In this document: one piece after another, positions 1 to 6,660 of the stretch
Numbering within the stretch: position 1 is the stretch's first letter
Layout: every line of letters starts with the position of its first letter
Assembly (NCBI GenBank): GCA_030831135.1
Contig: JAURLR010000049.1
Location: 1 to 6,660 of the forward strand
Length of the DNA: 6,660 nt
Source: Alphaproteobacteria bacterium
GTDB lineage: Bacteria > Pseudomonadota > Alphaproteobacteria > UBA6615
Direction: 5' to 3'
Program-made: the position numbers and the translations under genes
Notes under the pieces: generated by a model
Databases searched by the model: none
The model's input: the letters and a program-made list of their open reading frames with translations, nothing else
What the model was told of the DNA's origin: nothing

Positions 1-1291
1 CGATGTGGTGATGCCCGACGAGAACGGGCTCGATCTCATCCCGCGCATCCGCAAGATTCGTCCCGATCTTCGGATTATCGTGATGAGCGCCCAGAACACG
101 CTGCTGACAGCGGTGCGAGCGACCGAACGCGGTGCGTTTGAATATCTTCCCAAGCCATTTGACCTCAAGGAAGTGGTTGAGGTGGTTCAGCGCGCGCTCG
201 CCGAAAAGGATCTCAAGCGGGACCCGAACGCGCACAAGCGCGATCCCGAAGAAGAGGAGCTGCCGCTGATCGGACGCTCGGCCGCGATGCAGGACATCTA
301 CCGTGTTCTTGCGCGCCTGATGAACACCGATCTGACCGTGATGGTCACGGGTGAATCGGGCACCGGCAAGGAACTGGTCGCCCGGGCTTTGCACGACTAC
401 GGCAAACGCCGTTTCGGTCCGTTCGTGGCAATCAATATGGCGGCAATCCCGCGCGAACTAATCGAGAGCGAGTTGTTCGGTCACGAGAAGGGGGCGTTTA
501 CCGGCGCGACCAACCGCTATGCCGGGCGGTTTGAGCAGGCCGAAGGTGGATCGCTTTTCCTTGATGAGATCGGGGATATGCCGATCGAAGCCCAGACACG
601 GCTGCTGCGTGTCTTGCAGGAGGGGGAGTACACAACGGTTGGCGGGCGCACACCGATTTCCACCAATGTCCGCATTATCGCAGCAACCCATCGCGATCTG
701 CGCTCGGCTGTGCGTCAGGGTCTGTTCCGGGAAGACCTCTATTATCGCTTGAATGTCGTGCCGTTGCGCATTCCGCCATTGCGTGAACGGTCCGAGGATA
801 TCCCCGAGCTTGTGGCGCATTTTCTTGCCCGTGCCGAATCCGAGGGGATGCCCTCCAAAAGCTTCGTACCCGAAGCCATGGAACGACTGAAAGACTATCG
901 CTGGCCGGGCAATGTCCGTGAACTTGAAAACCTGGTGCAGCGCCTCACAGCTCTCTACAGCCAGGATGTGATCAGCGTCGAGACGGTGGAGGCCGAACTG
1001 GCCCATTCCTCACCGGGGACAAGTGCAGAGGCTCGGGCTGACGAGGAATCTCTTTCCGATGCCATAGAACGCCATCTGCGCACTTATTTTTCGGCACATC
1101 GTGACGGTCTGCCTGCGGCCGGACTCTATGGTCGTATTCTGCATGAGATGGAGCGTCCGCTCATTGGGCTTTCGCTGGAGGCGACCCGGGGCAATCAGGT
1201 TCAGGCTGCGAGTTTGCTGGGCCTCAATCGAAACACCTTGCGCAAGAAAATCCGCGAGTTAGACATTGATGTGGTACGGGGCGTAAAATAA
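1..1291 (+). CDS. ntrC: NtrC nitrogen regulation response regulator, sigma-54 activator (5' end missing)
   Basis: DNA-binding response regulator that, when phosphorylated by NtrB, activates sigma-54 promoters of nitrogen assimilation genes. The reading frame is open from the left edge; its first full codon (bases 2-4) is Asp followed by VVMPDENG, the receiver phosphoacceptor position (about residue 54 in the family), so about 53 residues are missing. Counting the Val codon at base 5 as residue 1: rest of receiver to about 65 with the conserved Ser28 and Lys50 (LPKPF); AAA+ domain about 86-320 with Walker A GESGTGKE (116-123), intact sigma-54 contact loop GAFTGA (163-168), Walker [10 protein letters not shown] (182-190), candidate arginine fingers Arg242 and Arg248, and [10 protein letters not shown] (300-309); then a Fis-type helix-turn-helix at about 390-425 ([20 protein letters not shown]). 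All key ATPase and DNA-binding elements are present and it ends normally at TAA. ntrB is expected upstream, outside the window. Identification as NtrC rather than another enhancer-binding protein rests on domains plus the ntrYX neighbours. Confidence 0.95.
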   Translation, partial: DVVMPDENGLDLIPRIRKIRPDLRIIVMSAQNTLLTAVRATERGAFEYLPKPFDLKEVVEVVQRALAEKDLKRDPNAHKRDPEEEELPLIGRSAAMQDIYRVLARLMNTDLTVMVTGESGTGKELVARALHDYGKRRFGPFVAINMAAIPRELIESELFGHEKGAFTGATNRYAGRFEQAEGGSLFLDEIGDMPIEAQTRLLRVLQEGEYTTVGGRTPISTNVRIIAATHRDLRSAVRQGLFREDLYYRLNVVPLRIPPLRERSEDIPELVAHFLARAESEGMPSKSFVPEAMERLKDYRWPGNVRELENLVQRLTALYSQDVISVETVEAELAHSSPGTSAEARADEESLSDAIERHLRTYFSAHRDGLPAAGLYGRILHEMERPLIGLSLEATRGNQVQAASLLGLNRNTLRKKIRELDIDVVRGVK

Positions 1292-1304
1292 CGCTTGGTG
1301 CGAT

Positions 1305-1330
1305 GTTCGCGGCATTTGCCGATGACGAAC
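1305..1330. repeat. Imperfect inverted repeat in the ntrC-ntrY gap
   Basis: GTTCG (1305-1309) followed directly by CGGCA (1310-1314) is mirrored by TGCCG (1317-1321) and CGAAC (1326-1330). The inner arms form the perfect palindrome CGGCATTTGCCG, and the outer arms match again once four bases (ATGA, 1322-1325) are skipped on the right side. As RNA it would make a stem of about 9 base pairs with a 4-base bulge. No T-run follows, so it does not look like an intrinsic terminator. It could be an operator, an mRNA processing or attenuating hairpin, or chance; the sequence alone does not decide. Confidence 0.5.
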
Positions 1331-1361
1331 GAGAAGCCGCACATATGTTATCGAGCACCCG

Positions 1362-3677
1362 ATGAGCGACGAGATAACCCCCGAAAAGGCCTATCGCCGA
1401 GGGCTGTATGTGACCTCTGATTCCCCGTCCGAATTCGCGGGAGGTTCGGCTGTGCGCAAGCAGCGCGCGGCGCGTGGCGCTCTGGCTTGGGCGCAACGTG
1501 CCGGTGTCGGTCGACGGATCGTGATCGGCCTGATGTTCTGCGCCGTCGCTGCCGGGTTTGCGACCTTTCTGGCCCTGACCGGCGAGACGAGTTTCGGGCT
1601 TGGCGAAAATGCCCTCTTCGTCCTTCTGGTGATAGATCTGAGCCTTGTCCTGGCGCTTGGTGCTGCGGTGAGTCTGGGTGTTGTGCGGATGTGGGTGCAA
1701 CGCCGGGCTGGTCTGGCCGGGGCGCGCCTTCACGTTCGCCTTGTCGGACTGTTTTCGGTCGTCGCCATCACGCCGGCGATTCTGATCGCGATTCTGGCAG
1801 CCCTGTTTTTCAATCTGGTGATCGAGAGCTGGTTCAGCGAGCGCGTGCGGACGGCCGTGGAAAGCTCGGTGCTCGTATCCGAAGCCTATCTCAACGAACA
1901 TCGACAAAGCATTCGCGCCGATGCGCTGGCAATGGCCGAGGAACTGAACACGGCCTGGCCGGGGCTGGCAGTTGATCCGCAGCGGGCGCGAGAAATCATC
2001 GAGGATGCGGCTGAAAAACGCGCGGTCCCTGGTGCGGTTATTTTTGACAGCACCGGACGGATTGTTGCGCGTGCCGGATTTACATCCTCGCTTCTTTTCG
2101 ATCTGCCGCCGACACTTGCCATCGCCGATGCCGCAGGCGGGCAGCCGGTCATCCTGACCAGTGAAAACGAGGACCGGGTTCGTGCATTGGTGGGGCTGGA
2201 TACACGCCCGCAAGCATTCCTCTATGTCGGACGCTTCATTGACCCCAATGTGCTGCGCTACAGGGAAACGACGAAGCGGGCGGCCAACGAATACGCACTG
2301 GCAGAATCGCGGCGTTCCCGGCTCGAACTTGAGCTTGCGGCCATTTTTGTGGTTGTGACGCTCTTGCTGCTGCTGACGGCCGTCGGGGTGGGCCTTGGTT
2401 TTGCCAATCGCCTTTCCAGACATATCGCCAATCTGGTCCACGCCACCGAAATGGTGCGTTCGGGCAATCTGGGGGTCCGGTTGGAGGAGGCCTCGCGATC
2501 TGATGACGAGATCGGCATGCTGACCCGCGCCTTCAACCGGATGACCCGTCAACTGGACGAACAGCGCGGCGAGTTGACCGAGGCTAACCGTCAACTTGAA
2601 GACCGGCGGCGTTTTACCGAGGCCGTGCTGGCCGGGGTATCGGCTGGAGTGATCGGGCTGGACCGGTCAGGGCGAGTCAATCTGCCCAACCGGCCTGCAA
2701 CAGCAATGCTGGATGTGGACCTCGAAGAGCTCATGGGACGCCCGCTGTCCGAGGCCATTCCAGCCTTTGCGGCATCGGTCGAACAAGCGATCGCTGACCC
2801 CAGCCGTCTGGTGGAGGACGAAATCAGTGTGGACTCCCCAGATGGTGCCAGAATTCTGCGGGTCCGGATTTCATCGGAACGGGATGCCCAGAAAGAGGTC
2901 ATCGGGTTCGTGGTCACCTTCGATGATGTGACCGAACTGCAATCAGCCCAGCGTACTGCGGCCTGGGCGGATGTGGCGCGCCGGATTGCCCATGAGATCA
3001 AGAACCCTTTAACACCGATCCAGCTTTCGGCGGAGCGGCTTAAACGCAAATACCTGCATGAAGTGCAGAGCGATCCCGAGATTTTCGCGCAATGTACCGA
3101 CACGATCGTGCGTCAGGTGGGCGATATCGGCCGGATGGTCGACGAATTTTCCTCTTTTGCGAGAATGCCAAACGCCGTGATGCAAACCGGCGATCTTGCA
3201 AAGGTCTGTCGTGAGGCTGTCTTCCTGCAGAAGCAGGCACATCGCGATATCCGTTTTGAAACTGATTTTCCCGAATCCGGTGTGTTGAGCGATTACGATG
3301 CAGGACTGCTCAATCAGGCGCTGACCAATCTGCTTCAGAACGCAGTGGATGCCATCAAGGGGCGTTCGGCTGATGTTTCCGAACCGGGCTTGATATCTAT
3401 GCGTTTGATCGAATCAGGTAACAGCGCGTCGATTGTCGTTGAAGACAATGGGCGTGGTTTGCCCGTGAAGGAGCGCGAACGCTTGACCGAACCCTATGTA
3501 ACAACGCGAACGAAGGGAACAGGCCTCGGTCTGGCCATAGTTGCTCGTATTATTGAGCAACATGCCGGAACCTTGCGACTCGGTGATCGCGCGGGCGAAC
3601 CGGGTGCCAGGATCACCATTACGCTTCCGCGCGATGCGCAGGCCCTCAAGCCTGGTGTGCGTGGAACGTCGGGATAA
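1362..3677 (+). CDS. ntrY: NtrY membrane sensor histidine kinase
   Basis: Inner-membrane histidine kinase that phosphorylates NtrX; the pair is linked to nitrogen, nitrate and redox responses in alphaproteobacteria. It has 771 residues, normal for the family. Visible architecture: a basic cytoplasmic tail (1-50); hydrophobic helices at about 52-72, 84-108 and 126-152; a sensor region of about 170 residues (154-322), probably periplasmic; a fourth helix at about 324-347; HAMP about 346-400; PAS about 412-527 (with NLPNRPA at 440-446); HisKA with phosphoacceptor His544 in HEIKNPLTP; and HATPase_c with N box NLLQNAVDA (656-664), DNGRG (695-699) and GTGLGLAI (719-726). All catalytic motifs are intact. 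The ATG at 1362 has only a weak GAG (1353-1355) in front, but no alternative in-frame upstream start was seen in the 70-base gap. It is separated from ntrX by 8 bases, implying co-expression. The ligand of the extracytoplasmic region cannot be read from the sequence. Confidence 0.96.
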   Translation: MSDEITPEKAYRRGLYVTSDSPSEFAGGSAVRKQRAARGALAWAQRAGVGRRIVIGLMFCAVAAGFATFLALTGETSFGLGENALFVLLVIDLSLVLALGAAVSLGVVRMWVQRRAGLAGARLHVRLVGLFSVVAITPAILIAILAALFFNLVIESWFSERVRTAVESSVLVSEAYLNEHRQSIRADALAMAEELNTAWPGLAVDPQRAREIIEDAAEKRAVPGAVIFDSTGRIVARAGFTSSLLFDLPPTLAIADAAGGQPVILTSENEDRVRALVGLDTRPQAFLYVGRFIDPNVLRYRETTKRAANEYALAESRRSRLELELAAIFVVVTLLLLLTAVGVGLGFANRLSRHIANLVHATEMVRSGNLGVRLEEASRSDDEIGMLTRAFNRMTRQLDEQRGELTEANRQLEDRRRFTEAVLAGVSAGVIGLDRSGRVNLPNRPATAMLDVDLEELMGRPLSEAIPAFAASVEQAIADPSRLVEDEISVDSPDGARILRVRISSERDAQKEVIGFVVTFDDVTELQSAQRTAAWADVARRIAHEIKNPLTPIQLSAERLKRKYLHEVQSDPEIFAQCTDTIVRQVGDIGRMVDEFSSFARMPNAVMQTGDLAKVCREAVFLQKQAHRDIRFETDFPESGVLSDYDAGLLNQALTNLLQNAVDAIKGRSADVSEPGLISMRLIESGNSASIVVEDNGRGLPVKERERLTEPYVTTRTKGTGLGLAIVARIIEQHAGTLRLGDRAGEPGARITITLPRDAQALKPGVRGTSG

Positions 3678-3685
3678 TCAGAGCA
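3671..3685 (+). promoter_or_regulatory. ntrY stop / ntrX start junction without a well-spaced Shine-Dalgarno
   Basis: The ntrY stop TAA (3675-3677) lies 8 bases before the ntrX ATG. The purine runs available are GGGA at 3671-3674, inside the last ntrY codons and 11 bases from the ATG, and AGAG at 3680-3683, only 2 bases from it. Neither has the usual 5-9 base spacing. Reinitiation by ribosomes finishing ntrY is the simplest reading, keeping kinase and regulator production linked. This is inference from spacing only. Confidence 0.45.
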
Positions 3686-5086
3686 ATGGCTGAAGACATT
3701 CTTATAGTCGACGACGAAGACGATATCCGGATGCTGATTTCAGGCGTTCTGGAAGACGAGGGTTATGAAACCCGCGAAGCGGCCAGCGCGGAAGCTGCCC
3801 TTGACGAAATTGCCGCGCGCCGGCCGAACCTGATCATTCTCGATATCTGGCTGGAAGGAAGTCGTCTGGACGGTATGGAGTTGCTCCATATTCTGGGTCG
3901 CGAGCACCCCGAGGTCCCCGTCGTGATGATCAGTGGGCACGGATCGATCGAAACGGCGGTGCAGGCAATCAAAATTGGCGCCTATGACTACATCGAGAAG
4001 CCCTTCAAGACGGATCGGTTGATCCTGATTGTCAGTCGCGCCATTGAGGCGTTCCGCCTGCGTCGGGAAAACCGGGAGTTACGGATGCGCGCCGGGCCGG
4101 AATCCGAACTGATCGGAGAATCCGCCCCTATCGCGCAGCTGCGCCAGGCGGTGGGAAAAGTTGCGCCGACGGGCAGTCGGGTGCTCATCAAGGGCTCGGC
4201 TGGTGCTGGCAAAGAGGTTGCCGCACGTATGCTCCATGAGCTTTCGCGTCGCGCAGATCAGCCCTTCGTTATCGTGAATTGTGCTGCCATGGCACCTGAG
4301 CGGATGGAAGCCGAGTTGTTCGGCGTGGAGGCCGCGCGGGCTTCGGATCAGGACGGGCGCAAGATCGGACTTTTCGAGCAGGCACATAACGGGACGCTCG
4401 TTCTGGACGAAATCGGTGATATGCCGATGGAAACTCAGGGCAAGATTGTCCGGGTGCTGCAGGAGCAAACCTTCACACAAGTCGGCGGTAACCGGAAGAT
4501 CGCCGTGGATGTACGTGTCGTCGCGACGACCACACGTGACCTGCAGACGGAGATCCGGGCCGGGCGCTTCCGCGAGGACCTGTTCTATCGACTGAACGTG
4601 GTGCCCCTTGAAGTACCCGATCTCGCTGATCGCCGGGAGGATATTCCCAAGCTGGCGGAGCATTTCATGCGCCACGCATCAGAAACCGGCGGGATGCCAG
4701 CGCGCCGTATCGGCCCGGACGCCATGACGGCGCTCCAGTCACATGAATGGCCGGGCAATGTGCGCCAGCTGCGAAACGTCATCGAATGGCTTCTGATCAT
4801 GGCGCCAGCAGACCCGCAACAACCGATCCGGGCCGATATGCTGCCCCCCGAACTGATTGAAAAAACCCCCCGGGCACTGCTGGGAGCGGGACAAACAGAA
4901 TTTCTGAGCCTGTCCCTGCGCGATGCACGTGAGGAGTTTGAGCGGCAGTATCTTGAGGCGCAGGTGAACCGCTTTGGTGGTAATATCTCGAAAACCGCAA
5001 CCTTCGTGGGTATGGAACGTTCTGCCCTGCATCGAAAACTGAAGTCTCTGGGAGTCCAGGGGCCGATGATGCGAGCACTGGAATAG
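3686..5086 (+). CDS. ntrX: NtrX response regulator with degenerate sigma-54 contact loop
   Basis: Response regulator partner of NtrY, 466 residues, full length. Receiver domain about 1-120 with acidic pocket Asp9/Asp10, phosphoacceptor Asp53 (LDIWLEG), Ser83 and Lys105 (EKPF). AAA+ domain about 141-375 with Walker A GSAGAGKE (170-177), Walker [12 protein letters not shown] (237-247), candidate arginine fingers Arg296 and Arg302, and WPGNVRQLRN (355-364). A Fis-like helix-turn-helix lies at about 429-455 (GGNISKTATFVGMERSALHR). Where NtrC upstream has GAFTGA, this protein has ARASDQ (217-222) with no insertion or deletion around it, so the sigma-54 contact loop is lost while ATP-binding motifs stay. 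From knowledge of the family, alphaproteobacterial NtrX commonly lacks GAFTGA and may act through the main sigma factor; here that is inferred. The ATG at 3686 is the natural start (MAEDILIVDDEDD). AGAG is only 2 bases and GGGA 11 bases upstream, so initiation is probably coupled to the end of ntrY. Confidence 0.96.
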   Translation: MAEDILIVDDEDDIRMLISGVLEDEGYETREAASAEAALDEIAARRPNLIILDIWLEGSRLDGMELLHILGREHPEVPVVMISGHGSIETAVQAIKIGAYDYIEKPFKTDRLILIVSRAIEAFRLRRENRELRMRAGPESELIGESAPIAQLRQAVGKVAPTGSRVLIKGSAGAGKEVAARMLHELSRRADQPFVIVNCAAMAPERMEAELFGVEAARASDQDGRKIGLFEQAHNGTLVLDEIGDMPMETQGKIVRVLQEQTFTQVGGNRKIAVDVRVVATTTRDLQTEIRAGRFREDLFYRLNVVPLEVPDLADRREDIPKLAEHFMRHASETGGMPARRIGPDAMTALQSHEWPGNVRQLRNVIEWLLIMAPADPQQPIRADMLPPELIEKTPRALLGAGQTEFLSLSLRDAREEFERQYLEAQVNRFGGNISKTATFVGMERSALHRKLKSLGVQGPMMRALE

Positions 5087-5151
5087 TTTTCGATTTTTGT
5101 ATTCGTGGCCGCTCTAGCTTCCAGCCTTAGGCCGAAAACCGGGATGAATTC
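5087..5151. other. ntrX-trkA intergenic gap
   Basis: This 65-base gap starts with a T-rich stretch (5087-5100). GTTTTCG (5086-5092, starting on the last base of the ntrX stop) is matched by CGAAAAC (5133-5139) 40 bases later, and a short GGCC/GGCC pair (5107-5110, 5130-5133) lies between; together they form at best a loose structure. There is no stable hairpin followed by a T-run, so I do not call a terminator, and no pair of -35/-10 boxes with proper spacing stands out. Transcription probably reads through from ntrX, but a weak promoter for trkA cannot be excluded. Confidence 0.4.
5141..5144 (+). promoter_or_regulatory. Ribosome binding site of trkA
   Basis: GGGA at 5141-5144 lies 7 bases before the trkA ATG at 5152 and is the only well-placed purine match. 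It favours this start over the out-of-frame ATG at 5144, which overlaps the motif itself. Confidence 0.55.
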
Positions 5152-6528
5152 ATGAAAGCGATAATTTGTGGTGGTGGCCAGGTCGGCTCCAGCATCGCGC
5201 GTGAGCTTGCTGCCGAGCGTGTCGATGTCACAGTGATTGACCAGAGTCCCGAGCTGATCCGACGGATTCGCGACACGCTGGATGTCACCACAATGGTCGG
5301 GTTTGCATCGCATCCCGACGTCCTCGAGGCTGCCGGTGCGCGTGATGCAGACATGATTGTCGCGGTTACCTTCGCCGACGAAGTCAACATGATTGCCTGT
5401 CAGGTCGCGCACTCGTTGTTCGATGTGCCGATGAAGATTGCCCGTGTGCGTGCGCAAAGCTACCGCAACCCGATCTGGGCAGATCTTTTCTCCCGCGATC
5501 ATATGCCGATTGATGTGATCATCTCGCCAGAGATCGAGGTTGCGCGCGCCATTGGGCGTCGCTTCACCGTGCCAGGCTCGTTCGAGATGATTCCGCTCGC
5601 AAAGAACCGGCTCCGGCTGATTGGTGTGCGGTGTCAGGAAAACTGCCCGATCCTCGACACACCTTTGCGCCAGCTCACGACCCTGTTTCCCGATCTGCGG
5701 TTGTCGATCATCGGCATCATCCGGGAAGGCAAACCCATTGTGCCGTCCGGGGACGACCATCTTGAGGTCAATGACGAGGTGTATATCGTGATCGACGCCG
5801 AACACGTGCCGCGCGCGATGGCGGCCTTCGGTCACGATGAACAGGAAGCCCGCCGCGTTGTCATCATCGGCGGTGGCAATATCGGACAAAGTCTGGCTCT
5901 CGATATTGAAGAGCAGTTTTCCGGTGTCACGGCGCGCCTGATCGAACTCGACAAGGACAGGGCGCAGGAAGCAGCACAACTGCTGTCACGGACCACGGTC
6001 ATCAATGGCGATGCGCTCGATCCCGATATTCTCGCAGAAGCCAATATCAACAAGGCCAGCACGGTTGTTGCTGTCACCAATGATGACGAAGTCAACATTC
6101 TGGCCTCGCTTCTCGCAAAACGGTATGGCGCGGAGCGTGCCGTGACCCTGGTCAACAGCAACACCTACAACCCGCTGCTGGCACCACTGGGAATCGATGT
6201 GGTCGTCAATCCGCGTGTCATCACGGTCTCGACCATTCTGCAGGTTATCCGCCGCGGGCGCATCCGTTCGGTACATTCGATCGGCGAGAATTTCGGTGAG
6301 GTGATCGAGGCCGAGGCGCTGGAGACATCGAGCCTGGTTGGGAAACCGATCAAGGATGCCAAGCTTCCCGCCGGGGTTATTGTTGCGTCCATTGTGCGCG
6401 ATGATCAGGTGCTCATGGTCGACAAGGACACGGTCATCAATGTCGGCGATAGCGTCATCCTGTTTGCGACCAAGGAAGCCGTTCGCAAGGTTGAACGGAT
6501 GTTTGCGGTCAAACTGGAATTTTTCTAG
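5152..6528 (+). CDS. trkA: TrkA, NAD-binding regulator of Trk potassium uptake
   Basis: Peripheral cytoplasmic subunit that binds NAD(H) and gates the TrkH/TrkG potassium channel subunit, which is not in this window. It has 458 residues, the usual length for the two-unit TrkA. It shows the internal duplication of the family: first Rossmann RCK_N domain from residue 1 with GGGQVG (7-12) and acidic Asp30 at the end of the second strand; first RCK_C domain about 140-222; second RCK_N from about 234 with GGGNIG (240-245) and acidic Glu265/Asp267; second RCK_C about 375-455. Both dinucleotide motifs are intact, so both halves should bind nucleotide. The ATG at 5152 puts the first beta strand (KAIICGGG) right at the N-terminus, as expected, and has GGGA 7 bases upstream. 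Placement between ntrX and dat is the conserved alphaproteobacterial arrangement. Co-transcription with ntrYX is plausible but not shown by the sequence. Confidence 0.96.
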   Translation: MKAIICGGGQVGSSIARELAAERVDVTVIDQSPELIRRIRDTLDVTTMVGFASHPDVLEAAGARDADMIVAVTFADEVNMIACQVAHSLFDVPMKIARVRAQSYRNPIWADLFSRDHMPIDVIISPEIEVARAIGRRFTVPGSFEMIPLAKNRLRLIGVRCQENCPILDTPLRQLTTLFPDLRLSIIGIIREGKPIVPSGDDHLEVNDEVYIVIDAEHVPRAMAAFGHDEQEARRVVIIGGGNIGQSLALDIEEQFSGVTARLIELDKDRAQEAAQLLSRTTVINGDALDPDILAEANINKASTVVAVTNDDEVNILASLLAKRYGAERAVTLVNSNTYNPLLAPLGIDVVVNPRVITVSTILQVIRRGRIRSVHSIGENFGEVIEAEALETSSLVGKPIKDAKLPAGVIVASIVRDDQVLMVDKDTVINVGDSVILFATKEAVRKVERMFAVKLEFF

Positions 6529-6552
6529 ACCGAGAATTGCGCGTGAAAATCC

Positions 6553-6556
6553 GGAG
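6553..6556 (+). promoter_or_regulatory. Ribosome binding site of the aminotransferase gene
   Basis: GGAG at 6553-6556 sits 6 bases before the ATG at 6563, the best Shine-Dalgarno match in the window. It fixes the start of the truncated gene at the right edge and shows that this gene is translated independently although only 34 bases separate it from trkA. Confidence 0.7.
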
Positions 6557-6562
6557 TTTGTT

Positions 6563-6660
6563 ATGCCACGCACTGCTTATGTGAACGGGACCTATGTGGA
6601 TCATCGCGACGCTGTCGTGCATGTCGAGGATCGCGGCTACCAGTTCGCCGACGGCGTCTA
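6563..6660 (+). CDS. dat: D-amino acid aminotransferase, class IV PLP enzyme (N-terminus only)
   Basis: Only the first 32 codons and two bases of the next are present; the frame is open to the right edge. The readable protein starts MPRTAYVNGTYV and continues to HVEDRGYQFADGV. The VNG(x)Y strand followed by VxVEDRGYQFADGVY is a hallmark of the fold-type IV PLP aminotransferases, and this exact form is typical of D-alanine/D-amino acid aminotransferases, which interconvert D-alanine and D-glutamate with their 2-oxo acids and feed peptidoglycan synthesis. The PLP lysine and substrate-pocket residues lie beyond the window, so a branched-chain aminotransferase-like relative cannot be fully excluded. 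Position directly after trkA supports Dat, since ntrYX-trkA-dat, often followed by hfq, is a known alphaproteobacterial order. The start is set by GGAG 6 bases upstream. Confidence 0.85.
   Translation, partial: MPRTAYVNGTYVDHRDAVVHVEDRGYQFADGV

Noticed and set aside
519..752. Short plus-strand open frame inside ntrC (and similar ones inside ntrY and ntrX).
   Set aside because: It is out of frame within the AAA+ coding region, Cys/Arg-rich, and has no supporting motif.
1316..1349. Possible sigma-70 promoter before ntrY: TTGCCG (1316-1321) with TATGTT (1344-1349).
   Set aside because: The spacing is 22 bases, too long, and neither box is a close match; nearer -10 candidates are poorer.
1224..2594. 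Long open frame of 456 codons on the minus strand opposite the end of ntrC and the 5' half of ntrY.
   Set aside because: It lies fully opposite well-supported coding sequence, has no recognisable domain, and its His/Gln/Arg-rich composition is what the complement of GC-rich codons gives.
4290..4304. TGGCAC match to a sigma-54 -24 element inside ntrX; another at 6179-6184 in trkA.
   Set aside because: The bases 5 further on (CGGA and GGAA) lack the TTGC -12 element, and both sites are inside coding sequence.
470..4761. Short near-identical stretches shared by ntrC and ntrX, such as GAGTTGTTCGG and TGGCCGGGCAATGT.
   Set aside because: They encode conserved AAA+ motifs (ELFG, WPGNV) in paralogous proteins and are not independent DNA repeats.
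5086..5139. GTTTTCG/CGAAAAC and GGCC/GGCC pairs in the ntrX-trkA gap considered as a terminator or hairpin.
   Set aside because: The outer arms are 40 bases apart, the inner stem is only 4 base pairs, and no T-run follows, so a stable terminator is not supported.
4585..5979. Long open frame of 464 codons on the minus strand crossing the end of ntrX, the gap and much of trkA.
   Set aside because: It is antisense to two clear genes, has no family motif, and stays open across only 65 non-coding bases. Such shadows are common in GC-rich genomes.

Overview
The window is a same-strand run of five genes from an alphaproteobacterium: the 3' part of ntrC, complete ntrY, ntrX and trkA, and the first 98 bases of a D-amino acid aminotransferase gene (dat). 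The assignment to Alphaproteobacteria rests on the ntrC-ntrY-ntrX-trkA-dat order, known in rhizobia, Azospirillum, Brucella and relatives, and on protein motifs typical of those lineages. The sequence is GC-rich with no compositional break I could see by eye. I cannot name the genus.

Layout, all on the + strand: ntrC (partial, 1-1291) starts in the window exactly at the phosphoacceptor aspartate codon of its receiver domain. A 70-base gap containing an imperfect inverted repeat follows. ntrY (1362-3677) is a four-helix membrane histidine kinase with HAMP and PAS domains. ntrX (3686-5086) follows after 8 bases, and its start is probably translationally coupled to ntrY. A 65-base gap with no convincing terminator or promoter leads to trkA (5152-6528), the cytoplasmic NAD-binding regulator of Trk potassium uptake. 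After 34 bases with a good ribosome binding site, dat begins at 6563 and runs off the end. No stretch of 300 bases or more lacks a gene.

How they work together: NtrY and NtrX form a sensor kinase/response regulator pair. NtrC, whose usual kinase NtrB should lie just upstream of the window, is a standard sigma-54 activator with an intact GAFTGA loop. NtrX has the same receiver-AAA+-Fis architecture, but its GAFTGA loop is replaced residue for residue by ARASDQ, so it probably does not open sigma-54 promoters. TrkA and Dat are neighbours in this conserved locus; they may be co-transcribed, linking nitrogen or redox signalling to potassium balance and cell-wall D-amino acid supply, but that link is inference.

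I found no mobile element, CRISPR array, RNA gene or clearly novel system. The points most worth a second look are the degenerate sigma-54 contact loop of NtrX, the inverted repeat between ntrC and ntrY, and the conserved linkage to trkA and dat.
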